A DNA stretch of 63,591 nucleotides from Welwitschia mirabilis (GCA_051453625.1 JBOZIK010000001.1:112961601-113025191); one strand, 5' to 3'; shown: positions 34,390-45,999, numbered from the stretch's first letter. Notes: a model not told the origin generated them from the sequence alone. Numbers and translations are program-made.

Positions 34390-34802
34390 TGTTGGATTAT
34401 GTTTTGCTAATTCATGTCAAACTAATGTCTTTTGTATAGCTAATGTTATATATTTTATGTAGAAGATATTAAGGTTTTTGCAGGTTAAAAGATGGAACTA
34501 AAATGTGCATCAAAAACCTATTTATTCATTCACCCTCTAGAGGGGTTTACTGGATCCTTAAGGAGTAAACATCACCTAAAGCTGTCAAAGGAAAATGGAC
34601 TGCTTCCAGAGGGTCGACTGGATTTTTATGGGGTCGACCAGACTTATAACTTGAAGAATCAGTGTCCCTAAACTGAATGGAAAGGGTTCAACCAGACTTT
34701 CATAGGGTCAACTGGATTTGAGGACTTGACAAATTTTATTCAGAGACTGAGAGACAAGGGGTCAACCAGATCCAGGATGGTATCGATTAAATTGGGATCA
34801 AC

Positions 34803-34902
34803 NNNNNNNNNNNNNNNNNNNNNNNNNNNNNNNNNNNNNNNNNNNNNNNNNNNNNNNNNNNNNNNNNNNNNNNNNNNNNNNNNNNNNNNNNNNNNNNNNN
34901 NN
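34803..34902. other. Assembly gap, 100 N, with duplicated flanks
   Basis: CAGATCCAGGATGGTATCG...GGGATCAAC occurs immediately before and after the gap. In copies A and C this segment occurs once, so the gap is an unmerged overlap. Confidence 0.95.
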
Positions 34903-35146
34903 CAGATCCAGGATGGTATCGATTAAATTGGGATCAACCAGATCTAGATGGGGTCAACTAGACAAGGAAATGTAAAAACTTGGGGCAACAAAATCTTTCT
35001 CTCAGATGACCTGTGTAACTCACAGCACCACATGGGATCAACTAGAGTTTTTTGGGGTTGACCGAATGGAGCGGAAAAAATTTTTTTCTAAATGTTATGA
35101 ATCCATTATCTAGCCATTAGGTAACCATTTTCTAGATGTTTATAGC

Positions 35147-35156
35147 NNNNNNNNNN
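35147..35156. other. Assembly gap, 10 N
   Basis: A short N run in LTR B; by comparison with copy A (about 26598-26690) roughly 90 bases of LTR are missing here. Confidence 0.9.
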
Positions 35157-35437
35157 AATCTTTTGAAACCATTTTTATTTGGCCTAATCTATTAGATCTA
35201 AAAGATCAAGTTGTGTTTTGGTGTTGCTATCATTATTGTATCTTGGCATCTACATTTCTGACTAGAGGAGATATACTGTTGGCATACTTACTTCATTCAA
35301 AGTTAGATCTAGAGCTTTATCAGTTGTACTTCTATAGGAGGAGAGAACCATCTATTGTATTGATTTTAGAATGAGTGATATTTGTGCTTTTTAGATATCA
35401 CTACATCACTACCCAGATTGCTAAAGGTTGAGACTAA

Positions 35438-35537
35438 NNNNNNNNNNNNNNNNNNNNNNNNNNNNNNNNNNNNNNNNNNNNNNNNNNNNNNNNNNNNNNN
35501 NNNNNNNNNNNNNNNNNNNNNNNNNNNNNNNNNNNNN
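35438..35537. other. Assembly gap, 100 N
   Basis: Hides the end of LTR B and its junction with the TC repeat and gypsy integrase. Confidence 0.99.
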
Positions 35538-35549
35538 CACAGACACACA

Positions 35550-35608
<59 letters not shown>
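35538..35608 (+). repeat. CA/TC microsatellite
   Basis: CACAGACACACAC followed by an almost pure (TC)n run from 35551 to 35608. Open frames across it are artefacts. It borders a gap, so its true length is unknown. Confidence 0.97.
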
Positions 35609-35611
<3 letters not shown>

Positions 35612-35639
35612 ATGAATACTAGTCACATAAGTTAAGTTT

Positions 35640-36925
35640 AAAAGATGATAAAGTAACATCATAACATCAATTAAAGAAATAATCTAAGAAAGAATTTAAA
35701 CAATGATAGGGTAAAAGTCCTTCTTAGGGAGGAAAACCTCCAAAACAAGTGCTTTTACCATGTTCACAGTTGCATCGAAAGATCCTTCATCTAGTTTCAA
35801 CCATTGTCCATAAACTTTCTTAATCTCCTTAGTATTTAAGTCAGAAATCTCAATAGAGCTATTAGAATACACTCTCTCTATAAGATAAGAATCTAACCAT
35901 TTAAATATCAACTTGTTATTCAAAATTTGTACTCTAGTATTGTATAAAAGAATAAGTTGACCAAGTTCAAACTTTTTTATGAAGTAACTTTTTATCATGT
36001 TTGAATTAGCTTAAGCTTTATGAACTAATTAACAATGTATATCATAAGTACGTTTCTCATAAAAGTGGTCTAATTAAGCTAATCTATGTTTAAGGTTTTC
36101 ATGAAGGCCCACAAGATTAAGTTAATAAGAAGCATAATAAGAGTTATAGCACACATCAATAGGTAAAATACAAACTTTTCATACATAATTTCATAAGATG
36201 AAAAACCAAGAGAATTATGCCAAGTAGTACAATAAGCCATAATAATGTCATTAAGCTTAGAAGAGCAAGAATTTTTATTAACAAAGATAAATTTTTGTAA
36301 TATTTTCTTAATTTCTTTATTTACATTTTTAGCCTATCCATTAGTCTGAGAATAATAAGCACAAGCTACTCTATATTATATTCCAACAGATAAAAGAAAA
36401 TTCCTAAAAAATTAATTTATAAAATGAGTTTTTTAATAATTAATGATAATCTTAGAAAAACTAAATATTTGAGAAATATGATTTCTAAGAAAATAACAAA
36501 TAGTTTGAGCATCCTTCAAAAAAGTAAGAATAGCTTTAATACATTTAGTGACATAATCTATAGCCACTAAAAGATAATGTTTATCATAAGAATGTGGGTA
36601 AATAGGGCCTATAAAATTAATACCCCAATAGTCAAAAGGTTTACATTCAAGACTAGGTCTACGAGATATCTCTTGAACATGAATAAGGCTACTATAATGT
36701 TAATAAGGATTACACCTTCTAGTAAAACTAAAAGAATCCTAAAAAGAAGTAGGTCAATAAAAACTAGAATGAAGAATTTTTATAGCTTATTTTTATCCAC
36801 TAAAATAACCTTCACAAACACAACCATAACAAAGATAAAGGATATTATATTTTTTCCAATTAGGCACACATTTTTACATAATTTAATTTTTACACCTATA
36901 ACACACATGTGTCTCTATTCACTTA
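35640..36925 (-). pseudogene. Displaced gypsy integrase and pol C-terminus
   Basis: On the minus strand the integrase core reads FDYWGINFIGPIYPHSYDKHYLLVAIDYVTK (about 36640-36545, quoted in parts: WGINFIGPIY and LLVAIDYVTK). It continues with AYYSQTNG...NVNKEIKKIL (about 36360-36300) and YCTTWHNSLGFSSYEIMY (36243-36190). A clean 100-codon frame (35998-35696) is the post-integrase domain, with FELGQLILLYNTRVQILNNK. It is of the Athila/Tat type, like G2, but lies between copia LTRs B and C and upstream of G2 gag in transcription order, so it is out of place. The H2C2 zinc region is missing at the LTR C edge. Confidence 0.85.
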
Positions 36926-36929
36926 TAGT

Positions 36930-38277
36930 TTTTGGATTATATTTTATTAATTGATGTCAAAATAATATCTCTTGTATGGCAAATGTTGTATATGTTGTGC
37001 AGAAGAGTTTGAATTTTCGTAGGTTAAAAGATGGAATTAAAATATACACTAGAAAGTTGTTTAGTTGATTCACCCTCCAGAGGGATTGACTGAATCCTAA
37101 AGGGGTTAACCGCATCTGAAGCTATCAAAAAAAAAATGAACTGAACCCAGAGGAGTCAACCAAATTCTAATGGAATCAACTGAACCTATAACTTAGAGAA
37201 CTAGTATCCCTAAATAGAATGGTAAGGAGTTAACTAGATTTTCATAGGGTCAACCAGATTTGAGGACCTAACAAACAGTATGTTCAAATCAAGAGACAAG
37301 GGGTTAATCAGACCTAGGATGGGATTGACCAAACTAGGATCAACCAGACCCAAATGAGGTTGATTGGATATGCAAACATAAAAACCAAGGGTAACTGAAT
37401 TTATCTCTTAAACAACCTGTGTAATTCACGATACCACATCGGGTTAACCAGACTTTTATGTAATCAATTATACGATGTGAAAAAGAAAATTTTCTAAACA
37501 TTATGTATCTATTATCTAGCCATTAGATAGCTCTTTTTTAGCTAGCAATTCAATTGTAATAAACCCTAATAGCCTTCCATTATAAATAGCTAAGTTATAG
37601 ATGACCAAGAAATCTTTTTGAAACCATTCTCACTCGGCTAAATCATTTGGATGTGAAAGATTAAGCTGTGCATTAACATTATTGTATCTTGGCTTCCATA
37701 TTACTGATAGAAGGTGATCTACTTTGGCATTCATACTTCTTTCCTAATCAGATATAGATCTACATTGGTGTACTTATATAGGAGGAGAGCTCTATCTATT
37801 GTACTGTTTTCAGAACTAGTGATATCTATGCTATTGAGGCATCATTACATTACTACCATTATTTTCTATAGGTTCAGACTAAGCCTTGAAAAGTCCATGC
37901 TATAGGTTGAAACTAAGCCTTGAAAAGTCTATGGTGAAGATTGAGACTTAGCCTAGAAAAGTCCATTTGTAAAGGTTACAGGTAAACCTGGAATACCTGA
38001 TGAAGTAACAGAGATCTAAGATCTAGCTTGTGAGAAGCTGATCATCAAGAGTGGAGTAGGGAAGTTTCCTGAACCAATATAAATCTAGTTTACATCAAAC
38101 TAGTAGTTTATGCTTTTCATTTTGATTCTTTACTTTCAGTATTTTATCATCTTGAGCACTTCCTATAATAATTTACTTAATGTATGCAAGTTCCATTTAA
38201 GATTGTTTTCTTTCAGATTAATTGTTGAATTTTTAAAAGAATCTATTCATTCCCCTCTAAGGTTCTTGATCCTATCA
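36930..38277 (+). repeat. Ty1-copia LTR copy C
   Basis: Full-length third copy, starting TTTTTGGATTATATTTTA and ending GATCCTATCA. It is colinear with A, including 12 sites of the GGGGTCGACCAGA family (most decayed). It looks older than B, with most CpG sites lost. Right flank GGGAT. Confidence 0.88.
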
Positions 38278-38664
38278 GGGATGACATAAGGGACGACACA
38301 CATAGAAAGTGGAAAATAGAAGCTTAATAGAGTGGAAAGCCGAAAAATAGAAAAACATAGGTTGTCATCCTTCAGGTCGTCTAGACGATAAAGGAGATGA
38401 TAGATATTGATTTTATTATAGAAATCTAAAACCCAAAAACAAAAATTAAAAGAAAACACTAAAATCATAGACTGTCATCCTGACTATCATGGGTATGATA
38501 GAAGGTATGATAGTTATTTTACTACTAAACACTAAAACTAAAAAACTACAAATAGAAGACCTATGATTCCTAATTAAAATACAATGTCGCTATGGATAAA
38601 TAACCAAACTAAAATCCAATGTACTCACTTGAATGACAACAATCCTCATGCTTCTTAGTAGCCT
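38278..38664 (-). other. G2 leader (5' untranslated region)
   Basis: Lies between the G2 primer site and the copia insertion. It contains the perfect palindrome TCGTCTAGACGA at 38377-38388 and further GTCATCC/GATGA elements. A similar sequence recurs at 22040-22260. Confidence 0.6.
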
Positions 38665-38682
38665 TCCCCAAGAACGGTGCCA
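38665..38682 (-). promoter_or_regulatory. G2 primer-binding site, tRNA-Asp type
   Basis: On the minus strand it reads TGGCACCGTTCTTGGGGA, three bases after the 5' LTR. It matches 14 of 18 bases of the plant tRNA-Asp complement as I recall it (TGGCGCCGTTGCCGGGGA), typical of Athila-type elements. This sets the direction of G2. Confidence 0.75.
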
Positions 38683-38685
38683 ATT

Positions 38686-39736
38686 TGTATGGTGCATATT
38701 TGTGTAAATGTTTATACTCAAAAAGAGCATGTCATTTACAAATAAAATAGATATCTTACATAATACAACACACTAGTATTAATGAAAGTAAACCCAAATG
38801 TCGTATCTCATTGAAGACTTATAACAGGAGAATCAGGATTAATTTTTACAAAAGTATATAACTAAAGTTAAAGAACAATGTAGGAAATAAAGATATAATG
38901 CAAATGCAAATGCAACTAAGTCTAAATGCAATGCAGTATAAATCTAGACTAAGTTACCCTTAAGATTTATATTACCAATGAAATTGTCACTAGATCAAGG
39001 GCAACATAAATTATAAGGGATATCTGACAAATGAACATGCACAAAGAAAAATAAAGTTTTATATTAGAAGGAACAAAGCATTTAGGTTACAAAATAGTCA
39101 GGCCTCAATGGAGGATACACAGCCCTCCACCAATGGAATGTCTTTCTGCAACTCTCGAGATGGATCTTCTTTCCTTCAATCTCCTATCACGAGAATTTCT
39201 AGTGCAGCAAAAATAGAGAGGATATTCGAAGGGAGTCTTATTTATAGGGTTATATAATAGAACATGATAACAAAAGATACTTGAAAACACACTCCATTAC
39301 AAAAGAGAAACAGAGGAAATGGTTAAGGTCAGCTATCAAAGGTGGCTACAGTGGTCATTCTGTCTATCGCCTAGATGACATAGGGTATGATAGCTCCTTA
39401 CAAAAGATGATTCAGTAGATGACTTAGCAGGTGTCTCAATAGTTCACATCAGCATTCCAATGTGTCATCGTCATGCATATTGTAAGGAAGACAAAGGGAT
39501 GATAGTTTTCTTTGTTCATTTTAGTAAGAAGAAGCTAGCCCTTTTTCATCAATCATATTTTCCATATCTACAAGTATTAAAATATGTATTAAATGCCTCA
39601 AATATTTCTAATAATTACACATTTCTAAGATCTTCCATTGATTCTTCAAAATCCTCACAATTGCATATAAACCTATGTAGATGTCCTATAAAATAGCTCA
39701 TAAAACGTCATCAAAAACACATAAATTGGTAGAACA
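38686..39736 (-). repeat. G2 5' LTR
   Basis: Colinear with 18847-19925. On the minus strand it starts TGTTCTACCAATTTATGTG, has CTATTTTATAGGACATC as TATA-like promoter near 39690, and ends GCACCATACA before the primer site. Confidence 0.88.
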
Positions 39737-40640
39737 TTAGATCCATTAATCCAAAATATTATGAAATAAAAATGCATTCTAGTCTATGTGGACTATTTGA
39801 CTAAATAGGCTAAAGCTAACATTATTCCTAACTGTTTCACAAAATCCTAGTTAAATTCTTATCTATAAATATCTTTCTTTAATTTGGTATGTTTAGGAGT
39901 CTTATATCAGATAAAGGAATCCATTTTACTAGTTAAGCTTTTGAAAAGTTTTTATCTGATTATGGAGTCCATCATAAACTCTCTTTTACTTGTCATCCCT
40001 AGTCTAATGGTCAAGCTGAGGTTACAAATGGGGAGTTAAACCAGTTTTTGACTAAAACAATGAACACCAAAAAAACTAATTAGGCATATAAAATTACTAA
40101 AGCATTATGGATCTATAGGATAACTTAAAAACATAGTACCGGTTTCTTACCTTATGAATTAGTCTATGGTAAAAAGGTAACTTTATCTATTGACTTAAGA
40201 CTAACATCCTATAAATTAGCTAAATAATTAGATCAAGATCTCGATAAAGCTCAAAATGAATGGATTCAAAACATGAATAAATTAGATGAAGATAGAAGAG
40301 AAGCCCTAATAAGAGAGAAATTAATCCAAAACAGGTTAAAGAATGGAACAATCATAATGTTCATAAAACTAATATCAAAATTGAAAATAAAATATTGATT
40401 TTTAATCCTAAATATACATATCTTCTAAATAAAAGTATACTTAAAAATGAATTGGACTATATACTTTAACAAAAATTTTACCTAATGAAGTAATGAAAGT
40501 ATTTAATAAAGAAACTAAGGATACATATCAAGCCAATGGTCATAGAATTAAGACTAATACAAAAAGAATTTTACTCTTAGAAGAGATGGAATAAACTTAC
40601 AGTGTGAAAATAATTCTACCTATATATTTTCCTCCATAGT
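39737..40640 (+). pseudogene. G1 integrase, C-terminal part resuming after G2
   Basis: Continues the core broken at 18846: CILVYVDYLTK (about 39775), a DKGIHFT-like segment (about 39913, second catalytic Asp), FEKFLSDYGVHHKLSFTCHP (about 39940-40000), and SNGQAEVTNGELNQFLTKT (40004-40060) with the catalytic Glu. Then ALWIYRIT and STGFLPYELVYGKKVTLSID (40137-40197) and LNELDE-like NKLDEDRREALIREK (40279-40320). Stops and a frameshift follow. Continuity across 20.9 kb is the best proof of the G2 insertion. Confidence 0.9.
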
Positions 40641-40680
40641 CCTATAGTGTTCTGATAAAACTTTAAAAAATTAAAAATAT

Positions 40681-40752
40681 ATTATTATTATTAATAATAA
40701 TAATAATAATAATAATTATTATTATTATTATTATTATTATAATAATAATAAA
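40681..40752. repeat. ATT/AAT microsatellite with mirrored blocks
   Basis: Four ATT, about eight AAT, about eight ATT, then AAT again. Each ATT block is the reverse complement of its AAT neighbour, so the array can fold into hairpins. Confidence 0.97.
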
Positions 40753-40759
40753 ATACTAT

Positions 40760-42900
40760 ATTTATATACAATCACTAGCTTATTTCTTTAGGCCTTGTGC
40801 TTATGATTCTAGTAGGGTTTTTGAATTTTCCTCATAAGCCTATTCATTAATGAACTCTTCATTATTGCTTCTTTTACAAAGGAGTACATTCCTATGGGTC
40901 TAAATCTTTTCTTGACTAGTCAAACCTAATCTCTTCGATGTCATAGCATAGATTTGCTTATTGCATTGGATAAAGTATGGATCCTAATAGGTTTTGTAGT
41001 TCATGATAGCACGAAGCTTATCTATGTCAAGGGTAGAAGGGTGTTGTTGAATGAGGAGTTTGTACCTCTTCTCATAAATTTAGACCTTTTTGCCTCTTAC
41101 TAAAATTAGCATTATGGCTATTCTAAGATAAGACAATGGAAAATGTAAAGGGAAAATATCAAATGAATGATTGAAAATGTCATAAAAGGGGTCCTCCTCC
41201 TAGTATCAAACTGTTTACGAGATGTTTTGTAAATGAAAAATTAGTTTTAATATTACTAATTAATAGGTGATTTGTTTTTTTTTAAACATCATTTTGAAAG
41301 TTAGATTTAACTAAATTTGATTGACTTTGACTAAGTTTAANNNNNNNNNNNNNNNNNNNNNNNNNNNNNNNNNNNNNNNNNNNNNNNNNNNNNNNNNNNN
41401 NNNNNNNNNNNNNNNNNNNNNNNNNNNNNNNNNNNNNNNNNNNNNNNNNNNNNNNNNNNNNNNNNNNNNNNCTAAGAGGATCCTTTGACAGTGTAATAAG
41501 ATAGCTGTAAAAACTCCATTAAGGGATTAGTTGATTATAATTAAGTTTTACAAATCTGTGGGTCCTTATTCCTATGGCAGTGGTTGCACTCTCCTCATTG
41601 CAAAAATCTTTCTTAAAATAAAAGTTCTTTAGTTTAAAATTAAAAAGAAAACAATCACTCTCTAGGAATCATCTGAGAAGTGGTTAGTTTCCAATATTTT
41701 CTTCAAACTAAGTAAACCCCAAAAAGCAAAATAAATGTTGCACAGGATACCATTATTTTGTTTTAACATTTAGAACATGTGCATCAATGTATCTTTCTTC
41801 TACTTATCTTGAATCAATAAATTTTTGTGAAGATAAAAGAACTTGGCATTTAAGGGATTTTTATAATTTGGTGTAAAAAAATGAGTACTAGAATAAAAGT
41901 AGTCGAAGTTTATCATATATTAAAAAATGAAAAACAAACAAAACTTTTATTTTATAATGCAAATAATAATAGTCCTTACATCTTGTCTTTCAAATGAAAA
42001 GAGTCCTAACTAGAAAATATATTTATTCTAAAAAAGTATGTAAAGCATGTTAAATAGCAACTAAAGAGGTGGAGTCAGCTGAACTTGATCTCATAAATTA
42101 GAAAAACTTCCCTTTATACTTGTTCTTCCTCCTATACCTCCTCTAACTAGAAGTTTCTATGTAAGAAAGCAAATGTAAGTGATGCAATAAGTCAGTAACA
42201 ATCCTAATCTCAGTGCTATGTGTATTTCAGAAGTTCTAGAGAGCAAAGCATCCTAGGGTCCATACCGATTTAGATAATCCTCATCAAAAGAAAGGTTAGA
42301 TAATCTTAGTGCTAGATTTTTACCTTTAGTCTACTGTACCTATCACTCTAATTCATGAATCTGATCTGCAAACCACCCTAGAAATGCATCATACCTATTA
42401 GACTCATCAGTTAGGGTACAACCCAGCTTAGTGGCTCGGATTATCAAATACTCAGTACACAAGTAATGAATCATAGGGTCAAAATAAGGTGGAATCTCTC
42501 CATGTCTAAATCAATTTCTTTCATTCTCTTAAAGGATTCCATCTAAAGCATTGAGTACCTCAAAAGATGTGCTATGAAAAGGAAGGTTGGAAATGTAAAC
42601 ACTTTGGATAGAAATTTGAGGGTAGGCCTCACCTACACTCATAAATCATTTCTATTTAAGAGTATCCTAAGATAAGAAGGTAGCACTTGGACTTTTTGAA
42701 TGGAGGAGGAATAGTAATAGGCATGGGTCAATTGTTGGAGTTAGAAGCCATCCTTGATCTAAAGTATCAAGAGAACTTGATTCAATTTTTAAAATGTGGT
42801 TGTTAGCAATTGTTCAAGGCATTTCAATATACTTATACCAAGAAAACCATTAGTAAAAGGAATCATTCATAATTTAATATATGACTTAAACACACCTAAA
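40760..42900 (-). pseudogene. Possible antisense ORF remnants in the G1 3' region
   Basis: Two stretches read as degraded protein on the minus strand. About 41140-40850 reads YEKRYKLLIQQHPSTLDIDK and then MTSKRLGLTSQEKI. About 42750-42060 starts MASNSNN and continues PITIPPPFKKSKCYLLILG. I do not recognise a family. Tat-lineage elements such as maize Grande are known to carry antisense ORFs between pol and the 3' LTR, which is why the position is suggestive. A 131-N gap (41341-41471) lies between. Confidence 0.3.
41341..41471. other. Assembly gap, 131 N
   Basis: Unknown bases in the G1 3' region. Confidence 0.99.
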
Positions 42901-43024
42901 TTACTGATTTTTGAGCCATTAGAGGAGATTTTTTTGATTTAGAAAATCTTGGATCAAACTCTGATTCTTTGAATTGAATTGTAAATGCCATAATAATTTT
43001 AACTATTTCTAGTCAGCTTCATAG

Positions 43025-44280
43025 CTTTGAAGGATCCTCTCTGAGTAACCTTCATTACTCCAATAGCCCAATTAAATCCTTACGAAAGTAAAAGATTTTT
43101 TTTTTGAATGATGTTTCAAAAAGTATGCATCATCTGTTGAAGATCCCTTCAATAAATGGCTGAACCCCTTTGATAGTGCCTTTAAAAACCCTTTAAATCT
43201 TAGCTTCTTTATTGTTCCCACCTACTCTTAGCATAAGATTAAAGTTCCCCTTCGAGTAGCATCCACTTTGAGCTCTGCCTTGAGCTTAGCATGACTCAAT
43301 TTAGTAGTGAGATGACTTTGTTTTTCTCCTAATTTATTTCCATTTCTGAGATCGCTTTGAAACCTTTAAATATTCCTTTCATATGATAGTCTGATTTGAT
43401 GTGTGTTGGGCATGTAATCAAATACCCCTTTAGAGAGATATGCCTCCCTTCCCTCCTTTGATTTCAGCATCCATAAATAAGAGATAGGAAGTTCATTAAT
43501 GATCATATCGGATTCTTCAAAAGAATTTCATCAATGACTCCTCGAAATACCCTTTTGATTAACTCTTAGTTGATCGAAAACCCTCTTTGAATTTAGTCTT
43601 TGTCAAAAAGCTCTTTTGAAAAGGCAATTCAAATGTGAAGGACCTCTTTAAGTGACCTTTGTTACTCGAAGACCCCCTTCGAATATATAATTACTATTCA
43701 AATCCAAAGAGAAATTTGTAAGATTAATGAAGAATTGGATGAAAAATAAAACCTTCTGAGACTAAATTTTGCTAGTGGAAGAAACACATCCATGGAACAA
43801 AAGGGAAATAGTAGTAGTAGAAAACAAGTTAGATTTTTAAAAGGAATCCTCTTGTGGAGGATTTATTTTTCACTTCTTTCCAAAATGTGTAGAACATGCA
43901 AAATTCATAGAATTTAATGTATTTTTACAAGCTAAGAGAATTATAATCACATTTATGTGATTAACTTTTTAAATGCACTAATTTTGAGTAAATCAAGACA
44001 CATGAATCTATATAGCTTCTACTAAACTACTTTGTTAGTTCAAAAGACCCTTTCAAGTCAATAATAATGACTGCTTAAAGTATCTATTTTAGCAACCTTT
44101 GTTGCATAAAGACCCCTTTTGAGAATGTAATTGTATATTGAAGGACTCCTTCAAATAGTTGAAGATCCCCTTTGAGCCTTCATAGAATAAAAGACAAAAA
44201 TGAACTTTATAGAGAATTTTACTGGAACCCTCATTTAATGACCTTGATCACCCCTTCGTTAGATACTTTGATGAATTAAG
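43025..44280. repeat. Degenerate interspersed repeat, GAAGACCCCTTYGAA type
   Basis: A short imperfect palindrome recurs about a dozen times, for example CGAAGACCCCCTTCGAA near 43665, AAAGACCCCTTTTGAGAAT near 44112, GAAGGACTCCTTCAAAT near 44139 and GAAGATCCCCTTTGAG near 44161. Two copies are embedded in a longer shared unit beginning ACCTTTGTT and ending with TAATT. It lies in the G1 3' untranslated region. Confidence 0.6.
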
Positions 44281-44849
44281 CTTTGAAACATGGCAAGAAG
44301 CTATAAAATTCTATAAATACAAGCATTGTGATAGATAAATTATTTATTCCTAGTTTGTTTTTAGTGCATAATTTGCTTTATCATCTTTTAGTACTTGTAA
44401 AGCCATCATGGAAACCTCTTCTGTTGTTTCTTTCATAGGTAAAACATTATTTTAAATTAAACCATTTGTCCAAAAATGTTTTTGTATATAATTAAAAGGA
44501 TTTAGTTCTTAAACCATATTTTGTTTTCTTTGCGAAATGCTAGATGGGCATTTGGAGTTTAACAATACTTCTTCTATGAGTAATTCATACAAGAAAGAGA
44601 TTAAACTCCAAAGCTAAATTATAAAATGTTTTCTACAAAATTTAAAATTATTTCGAGTTCAAATTTTAAAAAACTTCTTAAAGACCTTAATTTTACTAGA
44701 CTTAAGCAACAAGTAATCGAACACAGTTGGGGAAACTAGTTAACTTTTTTAGAAAAGTATAATAATGAAGAAGTTTATTCTTTCTACTAAAATTTGACAT
44801 TTTCAGAGAAACCCTAGTATTATATTCATCCATTAATAATGTCCAAATT

Positions 44850-45510
44850 TAGATTTCTTTAGATGAAATAAGAATGATACTTGGGAGAGTGGCCCATGGA
44901 AGAATACTTTCAGAAACACATAAGAATGAGAATGCTACCTTATGTCTGAAAAATTTCCAGCACATCACTAATAAGGACAAATATGTTGATATCGATAAGG
45001 TAAAAGATCCCAAGACATTTGTTATTTCTAGAATAATATCCTCTAATCTTACCCCAATCATCAATAAATAGAAGGACATTAGGATATGAGGGGTATATTT
45101 AATAGATGCCATTAGAGACCCTTTGAGCAGGAACATAGACATGAGGTTTAGCATTTTTCAATACTTATGCAAATAAGTGTCAATAATTAGGAAAACCACA
45201 AAAATTACAAAGGTAGGACTAGGATTTCTATTGCTAATTAAAAGAATTATTTTAGACAAAAATGTTCCACAATTTTTTCTGAGGAAAAGAAATAGTGTAA
45301 AACTCTCAGTTGCTTCTTTATTTAAGTTTCAATTCTGATACCCTTAAGTATTCAAGGCACAAAAGAGGCGCCTTTATCGAGCCAGCTAGTGATGTAAATT
45401 TAGACACAGCCCCTAAAGCCTTTCAAAGATCAAGCAAATATGTTCACTCTATAGTAATTAGGGCTGTAAAAGAAACTAGAATCTTTTACGAAGTCATTTG
45501 AAGAAGATAA
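44850..45510 (+). pseudogene. Unassigned open stretches in the G1 3' region
   Basis: Frames at 44874-45071 (65 codons) and 45310-45501 (63 codons), with a readable bridge containing RDPLSRNIDMRFSIFQYLCK (about 45115-45175), look like one decayed protein. Composition is protein-like. I cannot name the family. It may be an accessory ORF of G1, comparable in position with the extra ORFs of some large gypsy elements. Confidence 0.35.
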
Positions 45511-45822
45511 GATGAATTCTTTATGTGTAGCCATAAATTCATTAATTGCCTTCCTACCACAGAAGAATCAACTACAGTAAGAGAACATTAGCTTAAAGAA
45601 TAAAATGAAGTTTTTGTAAATGAAAAATGAATTTTGTAAAGATAAAATTTATTTTTTATAGAAAGAATGCAATCGAGCAAAGAAGGAAACATAGTAATTA
45701 GAAGAGAGATTAATATCTCATTTTTGAATACTAGAAATTAGATAGATCCTCTTTAACCAATGTTTAAGCTCGGATCGAGGAATTAGAATAAGAGCTTAGG
45801 GAGGAAAAAGAAAAATTGTAGC

Positions 45823-45970
45823 NNNNNNNNNNNNNNNNNNNNNNNNNNNNNNNNNNNNNNNNNNNNNNNNNNNNNNNNNNNNNNNNNNNNNNNNNNNNNN
45901 NNNNNNNNNNNNNNNNNNNNNNNNNNNNNNNNNNNNNNNNNNNNNNNNNNNNNNNNNNNNNNNNNNNNNN
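45823..45970. other. Assembly gap, 148 N
   Basis: Unknown bases between two accessory-ORF segments. Confidence 0.99.
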
Positions 45971-45999
45971 TTTAAATAATATTTATATGGATTTTAAAG

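Larger units (their letters stand above)
34390..35437 (+). repeat. Ty1-copia LTR copy B, truncated by a gap
   Basis: Begins TGTTGGATTATGTTTTGC, follows copy A almost base for base, and stops at the gap at 35438 before the expected end. It keeps two perfect GGGTCGAC-type sites near 34615-34643. Two N runs interrupt it: 34803-34902 (with identical sequence on both sides) and 35147-35156. Confidence 0.88.
25989..38277 (+). mobile_element. Ty1-copia complex with three LTR copies, inserted in G2
   Basis: Copia LTR copies A, B and C in the same orientation bracket a copia gag-pol body (about 29.9-33.77 kb), a minus-strand LINE piece and a minus-strand gypsy integrase piece. G2 leader lies just right of C and G2 gag just left of A, so the whole block sits in the G2 leader/gag junction. 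Lineage looks like SIRE/Maximus by the coiled-coil gag region and the pol blocks. The extra LTR and foreign integrase imply later insertion or unequal recombination. Confidence 0.7.
18847..39736 (-). mobile_element. G2: minus-strand Ty3-gypsy element inserted in G1 integrase
   Basis: Direct repeats of 1.05-1.08 kb at 18847-19925 and 38686-39736 are its LTRs. The primer site at 38665-38682 on the minus strand shows that the right copy is the 5' LTR. The G1 integrase frame is broken exactly at the outer ends, proving nesting. Interior remains on the minus strand are the leader (38278-38664), gag (about 25.8-24.0 kb), protease (about 23.93-23.68 kb), the pol N-terminal linker (about 22.86-22.30 kb) and a 3' UTR. 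Reverse transcriptase and RNase H were not seen; part may lie in the 783-N gap or be deleted. A 5-bp target duplication is not clear: the flanks are CCTAT and TTAGA, though AGACCC and AGATCC occur next to them. Confidence 0.85.

Noticed and set aside
35382-35662. Ser/Leu and Arg/Glu repeat proteins
   Set aside because: They are translations of the TC microsatellite and the adjoining gap.
38247-38468. 73-codon minus-strand frame at the end of LTR C
   Set aside because: Spans the boundary of copia LTR C and the G2 leader, so it cannot be a real gene.
43025-44280. CRISPR-like spaced repeats
   Set aside because: Repeats are degenerate, irregularly spaced and lie inside a plant retrotransposon; no CRISPR array is present.
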